Origin: Saccharicrinis sp. UBA6048
Lineage (GTDB): Bacteria > Bacteroidota > Bacteroidia > Bacteroidales > Marinilabiliaceae
Direction: 5' to 3'
Length of the DNA: 17,971 bases
NCBI GenBank assembly: GCA_002429115.1
Contig: DIYS01000238.1
Location: forward strand, 1-17,971
Below the pieces are notes generated by a model. That model was given only the letters and a program-made list of their open reading frames with translations, made no database searches and was not told the DNA's origin. This document shows positions 6,526 through 13,893 of this stretch, one piece after another (positions within the stretch are counted from its first letter, which is position 1; every line of letters begins with the position of its first letter). The position numbers and the translations under genes were made by a program.

Positions 6526-6556
6526 GAGGGCACTTTTTAGTAGCCCTCTTTTTTTT
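6526..6556 (+). terminator. Rho-independent terminator after rubrerythrin gene
   Basis: GAGGGC (6526-6531) pairs with GCCCTC (6543-6548). The inner ACT/AGT can extend the stem past a bulged A. Eight T follow (6549-6556). It sits 30 nt after the rubrerythrin stop and directly before the next promoter. Confidence 0.88.
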
Positions 6557-6573
6557 GTGTTGTTTAAAGCATG

Positions 6574-6581
6574 TATTTTTG
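6574..6581 (+). promoter_or_regulatory. Predicted -7 element of the aminotransferase gene
   Basis: TATTTTTG matches TAnnTTTG; the T-rich end of the preceding terminator falls in the -33 region. The start of transcription would be near 6588. The element lies downstream of the in-frame ATG at 6571, so that ATG would not be on the mRNA. This favours translation from 6601. Confidence 0.6.
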
Positions 6582-6600
6582 CGTGGCAAAATTGATTACT

Positions 6601-7752
6601 ATGAATATTGATGAACGTCTGGCAAATACACACTTTCCCTTACCGGCCATAAGGGAAGTCAACCAATCTAAACACCCATCAGGGATCAGCCTTGGTTTGG
6701 GAGAACTGAAAAGTTTTGAGGTCGACAACAAAATTTTTGATGCTTTAAAGAATTCATGGAATAATGGAGGTACTGCATATACACAAAACGCCGGCCTTCC
6801 ACAATTGCGTGAGGCAGTGGCTAAAAATCAGGCTCACGAAGATGGTTATGATTATAACCAAGACCATGTTGTTATTACCATTGGTGTTCAAAATGCCATC
6901 TATACGTCCATTAAAACCCTGGCCAAGCTTGGGGCAAAGCGTGTGCTGATACCATCCATTCACTTTGGTATTTACAAAAAGATACCTGCTGAATTCGGGC
7001 TGGAAGTAATTACATATGCTTTAAAAGATGATTTTAGCATCGATTTGGAAAAGCTTGAGAAGCTAATTTGTGATGATGATATATTTATTCTGAATTCCCC
7101 ATCTAATCCAACGGGAAAAGTTTTTTCCGGTAACGAACTTGAGGCGTTAAGTACATTATTATCTGCTAAGCTAACAAAGGGCTATGCCATATCAGATGAA
7201 ATATACTCCAGCCTTGTGTATGACGGGAATGGTTTTCAATCATTTTCGAAGTATTTTAACCGAACAATTATTGCCAACGGCATTTCAAAAAGCGGTGCGG
7301 TGGCTGGCCTTAGAGTTGGTTGGTTAATCACCCAAAACCTTCAACTCGCCAAGGCTTTCACATCAAATAATGCGACAATAATAAGCACCCCTCCTACTAT
7401 CAATCAGTTTGCTGCCTTACCTATTGTAGAAGGAGAAACCAGGGAAACGATCGGAAAATACAATAAGATTTTAAAAGCGAATAGAGACAAAGTAATTACG
7501 CTACTGGAAAAGCTAAAAATTCCGTATAATTCGCCACAGGGAAGCTTTTATATCTTTCCAAAACTAAGTGGTTTATTTGGATCACGAGTAAAAGAGTTCT
7601 GCCTTGAAACTGCAGCTAAAGAAAATGGTATTGTGGTGATTCCGGGCATTGCCTTTGGAGCCCCTGATTACATTCGAATTTCACTGGCCACAAACGACAT
7701 TGATGAACCTCTTAGACGACTGGAAGAGGCAATAGTAAACTATACAAAATAA
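6601..7752 (+). CDS. PLP-dependent class I/II aminotransferase
   Basis: This 383-residue protein is a fold-type I pyridoxal-phosphate aminotransferase. Landmarks are N165-S-P-S-N-P-T-G (the cofactor Asn loop with the N-P-T-G turn), D199-E-I-Y (Asp to the pyridine nitrogen), K230 in G-I-S-K-S-G (Schiff-base lysine), R238 in G-L-R-V-G-W, and R359 in Y-I-R-I-S, which binds the substrate carboxylate. The amino-acid substrate cannot be told from sequence. I chose the ATG at 6601 rather than an in-frame ATG 30 nt earlier: the extra ten residues are unlike the family N-terminus and a promoter -7 element lies inside them. It stands alone between terminators. Confidence 0.92.
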   Translation: MNIDERLANTHFPLPAIREVNQSKHPSGISLGLGELKSFEVDNKIFDALKNSWNNGGTAYTQNAGLPQLREAVAKNQAHEDGYDYNQDHVVITIGVQNAIYTSIKTLAKLGAKRVLIPSIHFGIYKKIPAEFGLEVITYALKDDFSIDLEKLEKLICDDDIFILNSPSNPTGKVFSGNELEALSTLLSAKLTKGYAISDEIYSSLVYDGNGFQSFSKYFNRTIIANGISKSGAVAGLRVGWLITQNLQLAKAFTSNNATIISTPPTINQFAALPIVEGETRETIGKYNKILKANRDKVITLLEKLKIPYNSPQGSFYIFPKLSGLFGSRVKEFCLETAAKENGIVVIPGIAFGAPDYIRISLATNDIDEPLRRLEEAIVNYTK

Positions 7753-7778
7753 AAAAAGGTGCCATTGGCACCTTTTTT
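7752..7778. terminator. Symmetric bidirectional terminator
   Basis: GGTGCC (7758-7763) and GGCACC (7767-7772) form a perfect stem around ATT, flanked by six A on the left and six T on the right. It therefore has a T-run on both strands and serves the convergent aminotransferase and MaoC genes. The first A overlaps the aminotransferase stop codon. Confidence 0.92.
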
Positions 7779-7796
7779 CTTTATAATAAATAACGC

Positions 7797-8264
7797 TTAG
7801 TCGTTGAAGTGATAAAGGAAAACAATCTCACCTTCATAAGCTGGTTTTCTGCTTCCTTCTATTTCTAATTTGATACCAATGTTGGCACGTGTCACACCGC
7901 GCAGGTTAACTGCATTAACCACTTTGGCGTGAAGACGCACCTTACTATTAACCAATACAGGCGCATTGAACTTTAATTTTTCAATACCATAGTTCACTTG
8001 CATTTTCAGGTTTTGTACATCTACAATCTGATTCCATAGGTGCGGTAGAATTGAAATAGTCAAATATCCATGAGCTATGGTATTTCCGAAAGGCGACTCA
8101 GTCTTTGCCTTTTCAATATCAGTATGAATCCATTGATGATCTAATGTAGCGTCAGCAAAAAGATTAATTTGTTCTTGTGTAAATTCATGATAGTCAGAAA
8201 TACCCAGATCACTACCAATCAATTTTTCTAACTCATCAAAACTTTTAATAATTACCTTACTCAT
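7797..8264 (-). CDS. MaoC-family (R)-specific enoyl-CoA hydratase-like protein
   Basis: This 155-residue single hot-dog-domain protein belongs to the MaoC/NodN-like hydratase family. The hydratase signature is visible: F-A-D-A-T-L-D42-H-Q-W-I-H47, with the Asp-His catalytic pair five residues apart as in PhaJ, then F-G-N-T-I-A-H-G-Y-L-T (59-69). Members hydrate trans-2-enoyl-CoA to (R)-3-hydroxyacyl-CoA in the cytoplasm, but some act on other acyl thioesters, so the substrate is open. It stands alone, convergent to the aminotransferase gene. The ATG at 8264 has no Shine-Dalgarno. Confidence 0.9.
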   Translation of the reverse strand: MSKVIIKSFDELEKLIGSDLGISDYHEFTQEQINLFADATLDHQWIHTDIEKAKTESPFGNTIAHGYLTISILPHLWNQIVDVQNLKMQVNYGIEKLKFNAPVLVNSKVRLHAKVVNAVNLRGVTRANIGIKLEIEGSRKPAYEGEIVFLYHFND

Positions 8265-8297
8265 TGTATAAATATTTATATCTCATAATTAAGGCTG

Positions 8298-8305
8298 CTA
8301 AGATA
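8298..8305 (-). promoter_or_regulatory. Possible -7 element of the maoC-like gene
   Basis: TATCTTAG on the minus strand matches TAnnTTTG at all but one position, about 34 nt before the ATG. No clear -33 TTTG is seen at the right distance. Confidence 0.35.
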
Positions 8306-8513
8306 AAATAATCATTCAAATTCTCCCATTATCATTTTTTCCATAATTCCACAAGCGGAATTTAATGGCCGCCAGATAACGCTGATTTTCGCTGAAAGTA
8401 CTTTCTTTTATTTGACCGAACAAAATCTGTGATAGTCTGCGAAATAATCAGGAAGTAGGATAAACCTGAAGATGTTAGGTTCTAACTTATAATGTAATTT
8501 TCTGAAGGAAATA

Positions 8514-8529
8514 TCGAAAACGTTTGCAA
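8514..8529. promoter_or_regulatory. LacI/CcpA-like operator candidate upstream of alpha-glucan genes
   Basis: TCGAAAACGTTTGCAA is an imperfect palindrome centred on CG (8521/8522), with a GNAAAC-GTTTNC core. This is the typical form of LacI/GalR-family operators. It lies about 240 nt upstream of the GH31 start, and LacI-type regulators often control maltose and starch genes in Bacteroidota. No regulator gene is in the window, so the assignment is an inference. Confidence 0.4.
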
Positions 8530-8664
8530 ATCAGGCTGATAATTTATTTGTCCGATTAAATGCGATCTTTAAAACTCCAAATACAATCCACCAAATACAC
8601 ACAACCATCAATTTATCAGTTCTTTACCAATTAGATTTCTAAGTTATTTGAGTTATGTAGCTTT

Positions 8665-8702
8665 ACCCTTCTTCCTCAGATATGCCTCAAAAAAAGAAGG
8701 GT
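8665..8702. repeat. Perfect 9-bp inverted repeat in the GH31 upstream region
   Basis: ACCCTTCTT (8665-8673) and AAGAAGGGT (8694-8702) are perfect complements around a 20-nt loop that itself contains CCTCA twice. There is no T-run after it on the plus strand. It lies 67 nt before the GH31 ATG and may be a leader stem-loop. Confidence 0.45.
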
Positions 8703-8769
8703 CTTCGTAAATTGCCTGATAGAATATTAATGATTCTGCGATTTTATTTGGCTTTAATAATAATTTACA

Positions 8770-11196
8770 ATGATGCGACTTAGAACTTTTAGTATCTGGA
8801 TCTTCCTATTTATATGGTCTTCTGTTTATGCGCAAAATGATCAACGACAATTTGTCAATGCTGAACTTAAGCAAAGTCAACTCTACTTAGAGCTTAATGA
8901 TGGCACAATTATCATTACACCATATTCCGATACCAACCTGGAGGTTCATTTTATTAAAGAAGGAACATCAACTCCGTTTCCTTCATATGCTATAGCGGAC
9001 GATAGTCATTCTGATAATGTAACTTTTAAAGAGCATGATACGGAGATTACTTTTTCTACCGCAAAGGTTGATGTGAAAGTGACTAAATCGCCTTTTCAGA
9101 TTAAGTACTATCATCATGGAGAACTACTTTTAAGTGAAGAGCAAGGATTTTTCAGCAGTGATAGCATCAGTGGTTTTCGTTTTCATTTGGACAATAGCGA
9201 ACAGTTAATGGGTGGTGGCGAGCGCGCCTTTGGTAAAATGGATCGTCGTGGCAACAAGCTGAAGCTTTACAATCAGGCCAGCTATGGCTATGAAACCCAC
9301 GCGGAACTGATGTACTATTCAATGCCGCTAGTAATATCTTCCAACAAATATATGCTCGGCTTTGACAATGGAGCCTCAGGATGGCTTGATTTGGGCTCAG
9401 AGGAAGAAAATATATTACAATTTGATGCGGTTGGTGGCAGGATGAGTTACTTCATAGTGGTTGCTGACACATGGAAAGATTTAGCGGTGAACTTCACGGA
9501 ATTAACCGGACGTCAACCAATGTTGCCCCGGTGGTCATTAGGCAATATAAGTTCGCGCATGGGGTATCGCTCACAGGAAGAGGTTGAAAATGTCATTAAC
9601 AAATATATTGAAGATGATATACCACTTGACGGAATTGTACTGGATTTATACTGGTTTGGCCCGGATGTAAAAGGTCATATGGGAAATCTCGAATGGGATC
9701 TTGATTCGTTTCCTGAGCCTCAAAAGATGCTTGATAACAATCGCAACAAGGGCGTAAAAACAGTTTTAATTACAGAGCCATTTATACTCAATACCAGTAA
9801 AAAGTATCAGGAGTGTGCTGATTTAAATCTATTGGGGACTGACTCAATCGGGGCGCCCTACATTTACGATTTCTACTTTGGAACCACTGCATTGCTTGAT
9901 ATATTCAAACCGGAAGCCAAAGAATGGTTTTGGAACATCTATAAAAAACACACCTTGAGTGGCGTTGATGGTTGGTGGGGTGACCTTGGCGAGCCAGAGG
10001 TTCACCCTCCAGGCTTACAGCACGTAAACGGTCGCGCTGATGATGTGCATAATATTTATGGACATGAATGGGCGCAGACGGTTTACGAAGGATACCAGGA
10101 AGATTTCCCGGATGTAAGGCCGTTGATTCTGATGCGATCAGGCTTTATCGGATCACAACGTTATGGTATGATCCCTTGGTCGGGTGATGTTAACCGGACA
10201 TGGGGTGGATTACAGTCGCAGGTAGAAATTTCGCTTCAAATGAGTATGCAGGGATTGGCTTATATGCACTCTGATCTTGGTGGATTTGCCGGCATTTATA
10301 AGGATGCTGAGCTTTATACCAGATGGCTACAGTACGGTACTTTTCAGCCTGTATACCGCACCCACGCGCAGGAAGATGTACCTCCTGAACCAATATTTTG
10401 GGACGATACAACCAAAGCCATTACGCGAGATTACATTAAACTTCGCTATCAGTTAATGCCTTATAATTACACGCTGATGCACGAGAACTCCACAACAGGT
10501 GTTCCTATGATGCGTCCATTGCTTTATGCAGAAGATAAAACTGAATTATTAAATGAAACAAACACCTACTTATGGGGCGAACATTTTTTAGTATCGCCAA
10601 TTGTAAAGAAAGGTATTACTTCTCAAAAGGTTTATTTACCATATGGATCAGTCTGGGTTAATTATTTTACTGGTGAGAAATATTCAGGAGGGCAATATAT
10701 CGATGTAAAGGTAGACATTGAAAATATCCCTGTTTTTGTTAAAGCAGGAGCATTTATACCAATGACCGTAGCTTTTCAGAACACTGAAAAGTACAATACC
10801 AAGAATCTGACAGTTCATTATTATCACGATCAAACCGTATCGAAAGCAAATGGCTATATGTATAATGATGATGGTAAAACAAAAAACAGCTACCAGCAAA
10901 AGAAATATGAAGATCTAACATTTGAAAGCTATCACGATAATCATCTGACTTTCAAGATTACGCCGAATCGTTATTCATACGATGGTATGCCTGACAAGAG
11001 AAACATTGAATTGGTAGTTCATCATTTTGATGACAAAAGCAAATATGTAAAGATTAACGGCAAATCATACAAAGTACAAAAGTCTCTTAAGAGCTATAAA
11101 AACAAGCCGACTGGAGCTTTTTATGATTCGGAATCCGGGCAACTGCATATTCGGTTTGTTCAGGCAAATGACCCAATTGAAATTACAACAAAATAA
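8770..11196 (+). CDS. Secreted GH31 alpha-glucosidase or alpha-transglucosylase
   Basis: This 808-residue protein is a glycoside hydrolase family 31 enzyme with a signal peptide (residues 1-21, hydrophobic core ~9-18, likely cut after V-Y-A). The N-terminal beta-sandwich spans ~25-235, the (beta/alpha)8 catalytic barrel ~250-575, and C-terminal beta domains, including a DUF5110-like stretch near 675-745, follow. The nucleophile is D405 in G-W-W-G-D-L-G-E-P-E and the acid/base D473 in P-W-S-G-D-V-N. The 68-residue spacing is, from memory, the same as in Cellvibrio Agd31B, an oligosaccharide 4-alpha-glucosyltransferase of similar length, so transglucosylation is as likely as hydrolysis. The next gene, a GH13 amylase lipoprotein, starts 9 nt later in the same operon. 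ATG codons at 8770 and 8773 are both usable starts. Confidence 0.92.
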   Translation: MMRLRTFSIWIFLFIWSSVYAQNDQRQFVNAELKQSQLYLELNDGTIIITPYSDTNLEVHFIKEGTSTPFPSYAIADDSHSDNVTFKEHDTEITFSTAKVDVKVTKSPFQIKYYHHGELLLSEEQGFFSSDSISGFRFHLDNSEQLMGGGERAFGKMDRRGNKLKLYNQASYGYETHAELMYYSMPLVISSNKYMLGFDNGASGWLDLGSEEENILQFDAVGGRMSYFIVVADTWKDLAVNFTELTGRQPMLPRWSLGNISSRMGYRSQEEVENVINKYIEDDIPLDGIVLDLYWFGPDVKGHMGNLEWDLDSFPEPQKMLDNNRNKGVKTVLITEPFILNTSKKYQECADLNLLGTDSIGAPYIYDFYFGTTALLDIFKPEAKEWFWNIYKKHTLSGVDGWWGDLGEPEVHPPGLQHVNGRADDVHNIYGHEWAQTVYEGYQEDFPDVRPLILMRSGFIGSQRYGMIPWSGDVNRTWGGLQSQVEISLQMSMQGLAYMHSDLGGFAGIYKDAELYTRWLQYGTFQPVYRTHAQEDVPPEPIFWDDTTKAITRDYIKLRYQLMPYNYTLMHENSTTGVPMMRPLLYAEDKTELLNETNTYLWGEHFLVSPIVKKGITSQKVYLPYGSVWVNYFTGEKYSGGQYIDVKVDIENIPVFVKAGAFIPMTVAFQNTEKYNTKNLTVHYYHDQTVSKANGYMYNDDGKTKNSYQQKKYEDLTFESYHDNHLTFKITPNRYSYDGMPDKRNIELVVHHFDDKSKYVKINGKSYKVQKSLKSYKNKPTGAFYDSESGQLHIRFVQANDPIEITTK

Positions 11197-11205
11197 AACT
11201 ATACC

Positions 11206-13068
11206 ATGCAGAAATTAGGACTCACGGCATTGATTCTGGCACTTATGATTATTGGATGCCAGCATCAACAAAAGGAAAAAGAAGCTACTGAAGCACCACA
11301 AAAAAAAGCGGTCGTTTACCAGGTATTTACACGGCTATTCGGCAATACCAACACAACTAATAAACCCTGGGGCACGATTGAAGAAAATGGCATCGGTAAA
11401 TTTGAAGACTTTACTGACAAGGCTTTAGATGAAATCAGAGAGCTTGGTGTAACGCATATTTGGTATACAGGTGTCCCACACCATGCGGTTATCAATGATT
11501 ATAGCCAATATGGTATTTCTGACGATGATCCTGATGTGGTTAAAGGTCGAGCCGGCTCGCCATACGCTGTAAAAGATTATTACAATGTCAATCCGGATTT
11601 AGCCGTTGATCCTTCAAAGCGTTTGGATGAGTTCAAAGCTCTGATTCAACGCACTCATAAGCATGGTATGAAAGTAATTATCGACATTGTACCAAATCAT
11701 GTTGCGCGCCATTATGAAGGCAGAAATAATCCTGAAGGCATATTGGATTTTGGTGTTAATGATGATCGCACAGTTGAATATGCCCGTGATAATAATTTTT
11801 ATTACATCCCTGGCGAATCATTTAAAGTGCCAGAACCCGAAAACAACTACAAACCTTTAGGTGGCGAATCCCATCCTTTGGCAGATGGTCAATTTGACGA
11901 AAATCCGGCAAAATGGACAGGCAATGGCTCTCGCCTTTCACAACCGGGATTTCATGATTGGTATGAAACAGTGAAAATCAATTATGGGGTAAAGCCCGAT
12001 GGAAGCAAGGATTTTCCTCAACTACCAGAGGACTACGTCCAAATGGATTATAAGGCTCATTATGAATTTTGGAAGGATAAGGATTTACCTGATTCATGGT
12101 ATAAATTCCGTGATATTGCCCTTTATTGGACGAAGCTTGGCGTAGATGGTTTTCGTTTTGATATGGCCGAAATGGTGCCTGTTGAGTTTTGGAGTTTTAT
12201 GAATTCATCCATCAAAACGGCTAATCCGGATGCTTTCTTACTAGCTGAAGTCTACAATCCAAGCCTTTATCGTGATTACATTCATATTGGTAAAATGGAT
12301 TATTTGTATGATAAAGTAGAGCTGTACGATACAATTAAGCACATCATGCAGGGACATGGCTTAACTGATAATCTTCCGGCCATTCAGGATAGCTTAAAGG
12401 ATATTGAGCATCACATGCTACACTTCCTTGAGAATCATGATGAACAGCGCATTGCAAGTCCTGAGTTTGCAGGAAATGCCGAAAAAGGCTTGCCTGCTAT
12501 GGTTGTATCCACCACGATTAGCACTGCTCCTACCATGATCTATTTTGGGCAGGAAGTAGGTGAACCAGGTGCCGAAGATGCCGGATTTGGTTCGAACAGC
12601 AGAACCAGTATTTTCGATTACATTGGTGTACCGCACCATCAGCGATGGGTAAACAATGGTGCATTTAATGGTGGTCAATTGTCATCTGAGGAAAAAGCGC
12701 TTCGTGATTATTACAAGCGCCTGCTAAACTTCTCCATTAAGAGTTCGGCCTTAATGGGCGAATATGAGGAGATTCATTCATACAACAGGAATAATACGGC
12801 TGATTATGGCGATAAAATCTTCAGTTTTGTGCGCTGGAGCAATGATGAACGGTTGATTATTGTTTCCAACTTTTTGGCCGACCAATCTCAGTCATTTGAA
12901 TTATTGATTACATCAGCTTTAATAAAAAAATGGAACTTAAAAGATGGAGAATATCCTATATCAGATGCTTTATTCGGTAGTTCGAATAAGATGAAAGTAG
13001 AAGATGGTATCGGCCATATTCAGATAAAATTAGACCCGCTTGAATCATTCATTTATCAGGTTAAATAA
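11206..13068 (+). CDS. GH13 alpha-amylase-family lipoprotein
   Basis: This 620-residue protein is a GH13 enzyme exported as a lipoprotein: residues 1-17 are hydrophobic and end in the lipobox I-I-G-C18, followed by a Gln/Lys/Glu-rich tether (19-33). All four classical GH13 regions are present: I, D160-I-V-P-N-H165; II, G-F-R317-F-D319 with the nucleophile D319; III, L-L-A-E348 with the acid/base E348; IV, N410-H-D412 with the transition-state stabiliser D412. A long insert (~168-300) lies between regions I and II, in part occupying the domain B position. The C-terminus (~520-620) is a beta domain ending in S-F-I-Y-Q-V. The enzyme is predicted to act on alpha-1,4-glucans at the outer membrane or in the periplasm. 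Neither susC nor susD is nearby. A terminator follows. Confidence 0.93.
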   Translation: MQKLGLTALILALMIIGCQHQQKEKEATEAPQKKAVVYQVFTRLFGNTNTTNKPWGTIEENGIGKFEDFTDKALDEIRELGVTHIWYTGVPHHAVINDYSQYGISDDDPDVVKGRAGSPYAVKDYYNVNPDLAVDPSKRLDEFKALIQRTHKHGMKVIIDIVPNHVARHYEGRNNPEGILDFGVNDDRTVEYARDNNFYYIPGESFKVPEPENNYKPLGGESHPLADGQFDENPAKWTGNGSRLSQPGFHDWYETVKINYGVKPDGSKDFPQLPEDYVQMDYKAHYEFWKDKDLPDSWYKFRDIALYWTKLGVDGFRFDMAEMVPVEFWSFMNSSIKTANPDAFLLAEVYNPSLYRDYIHIGKMDYLYDKVELYDTIKHIMQGHGLTDNLPAIQDSLKDIEHHMLHFLENHDEQRIASPEFAGNAEKGLPAMVVSTTISTAPTMIYFGQEVGEPGAEDAGFGSNSRTSIFDYIGVPHHQRWVNNGAFNGGQLSSEEKALRDYYKRLLNFSIKSSALMGEYEEIHSYNRNNTADYGDKIFSFVRWSNDERLIIVSNFLADQSQSFELLITSALIKKWNLKDGEYPISDALFGSSNKMKVEDGIGHIQIKLDPLESFIYQVK

Positions 13069-13094
13069 CATACACACAAACAGTCATAAAGTTG

Positions 13095-13130
13095 AAAGGT
13101 TAAGGTTCTTAATTGAGCTTTAGCCTTTTT
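13095..13130 (+). terminator. Probable terminator of the GH31-GH13 operon
   Basis: AAAGGTTAAGG (13095-13105) pairs with CTTTAGCCTTT (13118-13128) through nine Watson-Crick and two G-U pairs around a 12-nt loop, ending in a run of T. It starts 26 nt after the GH13 stop. Confidence 0.65.
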
Positions 13131-13192
13131 CTTAGCCACTTAAGGTCTCAAGTGCACTTAGCGACTCATTCCAATCTGACGTTTCACCCAAA

Positions 13193-13212
13193 ATCATGAA
13201 AGTTTTCATGAT
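13193..13212. promoter_or_regulatory. Perfect 20-bp palindrome upstream of trhA
   Basis: Arms ATCATGAAA (13193-13201) and TTTCATGAT (13204-13212) are exact reverse complements around GT. The centre lies about 50 nt upstream of the predicted trhA start of transcription, a position suited to a dimeric activator, though a repressor role is possible. The preceding bases (13139-13160) also hold CACTT/AAGTG repeats. Confidence 0.5.
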
Positions 13213-13239
13213 AAGGATTTAATCTCATTTAAGGATGAT

Positions 13240-13247
13240 TATCTTTG
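13240..13247 (+). promoter_or_regulatory. Predicted -7 element of trhA
   Basis: TATCTTTG is a perfect TAnnTTTG match, with a TTTA at about the -33 distance (13218-13221). It ends only 10 nt before the ATG, which leaves room for a leader of just a few nucleotides. Confidence 0.6.
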
Positions 13248-13257
13248 AAAGAAAAAC

Positions 13258-13893
13258 ATGACACCCTTAACCAACACCTATAGCCCATTTGAGGAAAAAC
13301 TAAATATTTACACGCACCTGACAGGAATTATTCTTGGGATTCCAGCAGTTATCTTACTTGTAATTAAAGCTTCAGGCCCCATTAGTTTGATTGCGTTCCT
13401 GATATATGGCCTTTGTATTATTTCACTTTTCACAGCTTCTACTCTATACCACTCGGCAAAGGAGCAAGAAAAAAGGCTGAAACTTAAAGTATTTGATCAT
13501 TGTGCAATTTATTTGATGATCGCGGGTTCTTATGTACCATTTCTTCTTTTAGGTGTTGCCAATACGTTTGCCTATTGGCTTTTGGCAGGCGTTTGGACGT
13601 TAGCTCTTGCCGGCATTATCTTGAAATTATTCTATACAGGACGTTTTCGTTTGTTATCAACCATTAGCTATGTGTTACTTGGCTGGATAGTAGTTATCGC
13701 AAGTAAATCATTAATAGACAACCTGACAAAAGACGCGCTGGTATGGTTAGCGATAGGCGGTTTCTTCTATACTTTCGGCGCTGTTTTGTACCAGATTAAG
13801 CGCATTCCTCTAAACCATGCTATATTCCACATTTGCGTGCTTGCAGGTGCTTATGCACACTTCCATGCCATTTACTGGCACTTACCATTTTAA
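13258..13893 (+). CDS. trhA: TrhA/hemolysin III family (PAQR) membrane protein
   Basis: This 211-residue protein is a seven-helix inner-membrane protein of the hemolysin III/PAQR family, related to adiponectin receptors. Conserved metal-site motifs are visible: S61-x-x-x-H65 in S-T-L-Y-H-S, D80-H81 in F-D-H-C-A-I-Y, and H187-x-x-x-H191 in N-H-A-I-F-H. The start N-terminus (Y-S-P-F-E-E-K-L-N-x-x-T-H) is the usual cytosolic beginning of the family, so the ATG at 13258 is right even though a promoter lies directly before it. Bacterial members are linked to membrane lipid homeostasis; the hemolysin name is historical. Its stop overlaps that of the convergent epimerase gene. Confidence 0.93.
   Translation: MTPLTNTYSPFEEKLNIYTHLTGIILGIPAVILLVIKASGPISLIAFLIYGLCIISLFTASTLYHSAKEQEKRLKLKVFDHCAIYLMIAGSYVPFLLLGVANTFAYWLLAGVWTLALAGIILKLFYTGRFRLLSTISYVLLGWIVVIASKSLIDNLTKDALVWLAIGGFFYTFGAVLYQIKRIPLNHAIFHICVLAGAYAHFHAIYWHLPF

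Larger units (their letters stand above)
8265..8769. other. 505-bp intergenic region between maoC-like and GH31 genes
   Basis: This divergent region holds, from left to right: a possible promoter for the MaoC gene (8298-8305), a degenerate repeat-like stretch around 8375-8450 with CGCTGATTTTCGCTGA, a LacI-like site (8514-8529), and a 9-bp inverted repeat (8665-8673 with 8694-8702). No open frame looks coding. No full TAnnTTTG is visible before the GH31 gene; TAGCTTTA (8658-8665) is the nearest. Confidence 0.55.
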
